Assembly (NCBI GenBank): GCA_027490555.1
Contig: JAIXXW010000013.1
Location: 1-6,857 of the forward strand
From: Comamonadaceae bacterium
GTDB lineage: Bacteria; Pseudomonadota; Gammaproteobacteria; Burkholderiales; Burkholderiaceae_C
DNA: 6,857 nt
Reading direction: 5' to 3'
Shown here: positions 4,897 to 6,857 of the stretch, one piece after another
How positions within the stretch are numbered: position 1 is the first letter of the stretch
Layout: every line of letters starts with the position of its first letter
Notes under the pieces: generated by a model
What the model saw: the letters and a program-made list of their open reading frames with translations, nothing else
The model's database searches: none
What the model was told of the DNA's origin: nothing
Translations under genes and position numbers: made by a program

Positions 4897-4907
4897 CTGG
4901 GCCCAGG
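4896..4907. repeat. 12-bp perfect palindrome adjoining the CpxR-like box
   Basis: CCTGGGCCCAGG equals its reverse complement and shares its first base with the end of the second TTTAC repeat. It lies 33 bp before the regulator start. It has no loop and no T-run, so it is better viewed as a possible protein site than as a terminator. It may simply be GC-rich chance sequence. Confidence 0.35.
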
Positions 4908-4940
4908 CCCTTGGCCATGCAATCCGGTGATGATGTCGGG

Positions 4941-5642
4941 ATGCCACAACTTTTGATGATCGAAGACGATGTCCGCCTGGCGGGCATGGTGGTGGACTAC
5001 CTGGGCCAAAACGGTTTTGCAGTGGTCCACGCGGTCGATGCACGCAGTGGTCTGGAGCGCTTGCACACCCCCGACATCGAGCTGGTGATCCTGGACCTGA
5101 TGCTGCCCGATCTGGACGGCCTGCAGGTGTGCCAGCGCATCCGCGCCCTGCCTGGCAGCGCCGGCCAGCTGCCGGTGCTGATGCTGACGGCCAAGGGCGA
5201 CCCGATGGACCGCATCATCGGCCTGGAAATGGGCGCCGACGATTATTTGCCCAAGCCCTTTGAGCCGCGCGAGCTGCTGGCCCGCATCAAGGCCATCTTG
5301 CGGCGCAAAAACCCGGTGCACGACACGCCTCTGCGGCGCATGCAATTTGGCTCGCTCGACATCGACCGCGATGCCCGCCGCGTCAGCGTCAGGGGGCAGG
5401 TCTGCGAGCTGACTTCCTACCAGTACGACCTGCTGGTGGCCCTGGCCGAACGCGCAGGGCGGGTGCTCACGCGCGACCAGATCATGGAGGCCGTGCGGGG
5501 CAAAGAACTGGAGGCTTTTGACCGTTCGATCGACGTGCACATGGGGCGCATCCGTGCCGCCATCGAGGACGACCCGAAGGCACCGCAGCGCATCCTCACC
5601 GTGCGTGGCGTGGGTTATGTGTTTGCCCGCCACCAGGACTGA
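4941..5642 (+). CDS. OmpR/PhoB-family response regulator, CpxR/RstA-like
   Basis: From the ATG at 4941 this is 233 residues. The receiver domain (about 3-115) has the acidic pocket Glu8-Asp9-Asp10, phospho-acceptor Asp52 in LVILDLMLPDLDG, Thr83 in MLTAKGD and Lys105 in YLPKPFEPREL. The C-terminal winged helix (about 135-230) shows LTSYQYDLLVALAERAGRVL, the recognition-helix region FDRSIDVHMGRIRAAI and the closing RGVGYVFA wing. It should bind DNA as a dimer on tandem half-sites when phosphorylated by the kinase that follows 4 bp later. Upstream in-frame starts exist at 4917 (ATG) and 4911 (TTG). I prefer 4941 because it places the family start two residues before LLMIEDD and has GGTGAT (4925-4930), complementary to the 16S tail, about 10 nt upstream. 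A TTTAC-N5-TTTAC tandem at 4882-4896 suggests CpxR-like autoregulation. The CpxR/RstA subgroup call is tentative. Confidence 0.92.
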   Translation: MPQLLMIEDDVRLAGMVVDYLGQNGFAVVHAVDARSGLERLHTPDIELVILDLMLPDLDGLQVCQRIRALPGSAGQLPVLMLTAKGDPMDRIIGLEMGADDYLPKPFEPRELLARIKAILRRKNPVHDTPLRRMQFGSLDIDRDARRVSVRGQVCELTSYQYDLLVALAERAGRVLTRDQIMEAVRGKELEAFDRSIDVHMGRIRAAIEDDPKAPQRILTVRGVGYVFARHQD

Positions 5643-5646
5643 GCCC

Positions 5647-6857
5647 ATGCCGATCCGAACCCTGTCGCGCCACTGGTCCCGCCACCTGTACCTGCGCATC
5701 TGGTTGGCCGTGGTGGCCGTCGTGACGCTGCTCATGCTGGTGGTGGGCTGGGCCTGGCGGGCCACGGTCGAGCACCATGCCGCGCCGCCCGTCCCGCGCG
5801 AGTGGGTGGTGCTGAACGCCCAGGGCGAGGTGTTGGCCAGCGCCACACGCACCGGGCCGGGCGAGCCCTTGGCTTTTGAAGTGCCATTGCCCGATGGCCA
5901 GATGCTCCCCCTGCAAGTGCAACGCGGTGGCGAGCGCTCGGCCGAGCGTGGCCGGCCGCATCGGATGCACCGCCTGGGGCCGGGCGCCGAAGGCCGCCTG
6001 CCGCCCCATCTGCGCAAGGACATGCCCTGGTGGGCCAGGCCCTCGGGTTTTTTCTGGCTGCTGGGCCTGATCGGTCTGGCTGTGGCGCTGGGCTTGTACC
6101 CAGTGGTGCGCAGACTGACGCAGCGCCTGGAAGGCCTGCAGCGCGGTGTGCAGCGTTGGGGTGAGGGCGACTTGGCGGTGCGCGTGCCGGTGCAAGGTGA
6201 CGACGAAGTCGCCGACCTGTCCGAACGTTTCAACGCGGCGGCCGAACGCATTGAAGGCTTGATGGCCTCGCAAAAGTCATTGTTGGCCAATGCCTCGCAC
6301 GAGCTGCGCTCGCCCTTGGCACGCATCCGCATGGGGCTGGAGCTGATGGGCGGCCCCGGGGCAGATCCGGCAGCGCTGGACCGTCACCGTGCCGAGATCG
6401 CGCGCAGCATGGCCGAGCTGGACCAGCTGATTGACGAAATCCTGCTGGCCAGTCGCTTGGACGCCAGGGAGGCCGACATGGGGCCTGTGGAGCCGGTGGA
6501 CCTGGTGGGTCTGTGCGCCGAAGAATGCGCGCGGGTGGGTGCGACGCTGGAGGTGCCGCCCGGCTTGTCGCAGCTGGAGGTGCAGGGCGTGGCCAAGCTG
6601 CTGCGCCGCATGGTGCGCAACCTGTTGGAAAATGCCAGGCGCTATGGGGTGGCGTCGCCGCAGGACGCCGGCATTGTGCTGGCCCTGCGCTCGGACCGGC
6701 ATGCCTTGCTGCTGACGGTGTGTGACAACGGGCCGGGCGTGCCGCCCGAGTACCGGGAGCGCATTTTCGAGCCGTTTTTTCGCTTGCCTGGCGCCAGCGA
6801 GGGCGCCGGCGGTGTGGGCCTGGGTTTGGCCTTGGTCAAGTCGATCGCCGAGCGGCA
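5647..6857 (+). CDS. Sensor histidine kinase, CpxA/RstB-like (3' truncated by window edge)
   Basis: The frame runs from the ATG at 5647, 4 bp after the regulator stop, to the window edge without a stop, giving 403 residues. Order of parts: TM1 at about 16-37; a short periplasmic region at about 39-132; TM2 at about 133-152; HAMP at about 153-206; the H-box ANASHELRSPLARIRM (214-229) with phospho-acceptor His218; the N-box RMVRNLLENARRYG (321-334); the G1 box DNGPG (360-364); the F-box RIFEPFFRL (372-380); and the G2 box GVGLGLALV (389-397). All catalytic boxes are intact, so only the end of the ATPase domain is missing. The periplasmic region is small, lacks Cys and is rich in Arg, His and Pro, notably RGRPHRMHRLGPG (101-113). 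The kinase should phosphorylate the preceding regulator. The CpxA-like label is inference from the H-box form, size and the CpxR-like box; the stimulus is unknown. Confidence 0.93.
   Translation, partial: MPIRTLSRHWSRHLYLRIWLAVVAVVTLLMLVVGWAWRATVEHHAAPPVPREWVVLNAQGEVLASATRTGPGEPLAFEVPLPDGQMLPLQVQRGGERSAERGRPHRMHRLGPGAEGRLPPHLRKDMPWWARPSGFFWLLGLIGLAVALGLYPVVRRLTQRLEGLQRGVQRWGEGDLAVRVPVQGDDEVADLSERFNAAAERIEGLMASQKSLLANASHELRSPLARIRMGLELMGGPGADPAALDRHRAEIARSMAELDQLIDEILLASRLDAREADMGPVEPVDLVGLCAEECARVGATLEVPPGLSQLEVQGVAKLLRRMVRNLLENARRYGVASPQDAGIVLALRSDRHALLLTVCDNGPGVPPEYRERIFEPFFRLPGASEGAGGVGLGLALVKSIAER

Noticed and set aside
4893..6332. A 479-codon minus strand open frame under the two-component genes
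   Set aside because: It has no recognisable domain, is Arg/Ser/His/Gln-rich, and is fully antisense to two genes with intact catalytic motifs.

Overview
The window looks like chromosomal DNA from a betaproteobacterium of the Burkholderiales, most likely Comamonadaceae (Limnohabitans/Rhodoferax type). The GC content is high, codons favour G or C at the third position, and the gene set fits: ExoA-type exonuclease III, a DUF883-plus-holin-like operon, a type III glyoxalase-like MBL hydrolase, a Tat-exported M48 protease, an AmpG-like permease and an OmpR-family two-component system. There is no tRNA, rRNA, CRISPR array, insertion sequence or phage module. The taxonomic call comes from recognising protein flavour, not from a search.

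Layout. 1-270 (+) is the 3' end of exonuclease III. It faces a small BON-domain envelope protein at 355-669 (-). A 202-bp divergent spacer (670-871) separates the BON gene from a tightly overlapping + strand operon: a DUF883 (ElaB/YqjD-like) membrane-anchored protein (872-1198), a two-TM phage-holin-family-like protein (1198-1593) and a 42-codon ORF (1578-1706). The last of these is overlapped on the opposite strand by a second small ORF (1615-1758, -) that has a near-perfect Shine-Dalgarno and a signal-like N-terminus. Next is a structured intergenic stretch (1759-1924) holding a 16-bp perfect palindrome, a bulged GC-rich hairpin and a TATAAT box, followed by an MBL-fold hydrolase (1925-2566, +). 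That gene converges, with only 15 bp between stops, on an M48 metalloprotease (2582-3475, -). The protease is divergent, over 58 bp, from an AmpG-like muropeptide permease (3534-4880, +). Sixty bases later comes an OmpR/CpxR-like response regulator (4941-5642, +) and, 4 bp after it, its histidine kinase (5647 to the window edge, +, truncated at 3').

Functional theme. Apart from exonuclease III and the MBL hydrolase, most genes concern the cell envelope or stress: BON protein, DUF883/holin-like membrane proteins, an exported protease, a peptidoglycan-recycling permease and an envelope-type two-component system. The gap before the response regulator contains an exact TTTAC-N5-TTTAC tandem, which on the other strand is GTAAA-N5-GTAAA, the form of the enterobacterial CpxR box. 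This suggests autoregulation and that the pair is functionally Cpx-like.

A second theme is leaderless expression. Three genes (MBL hydrolase, M48 protease, AmpG-like permease) have a good -10 hexamer 6-9 nt before the start codon and no Shine-Dalgarno. I see no clear new multi-gene defence or mobile system; the most interesting signals are regulatory and small-ORF scale.
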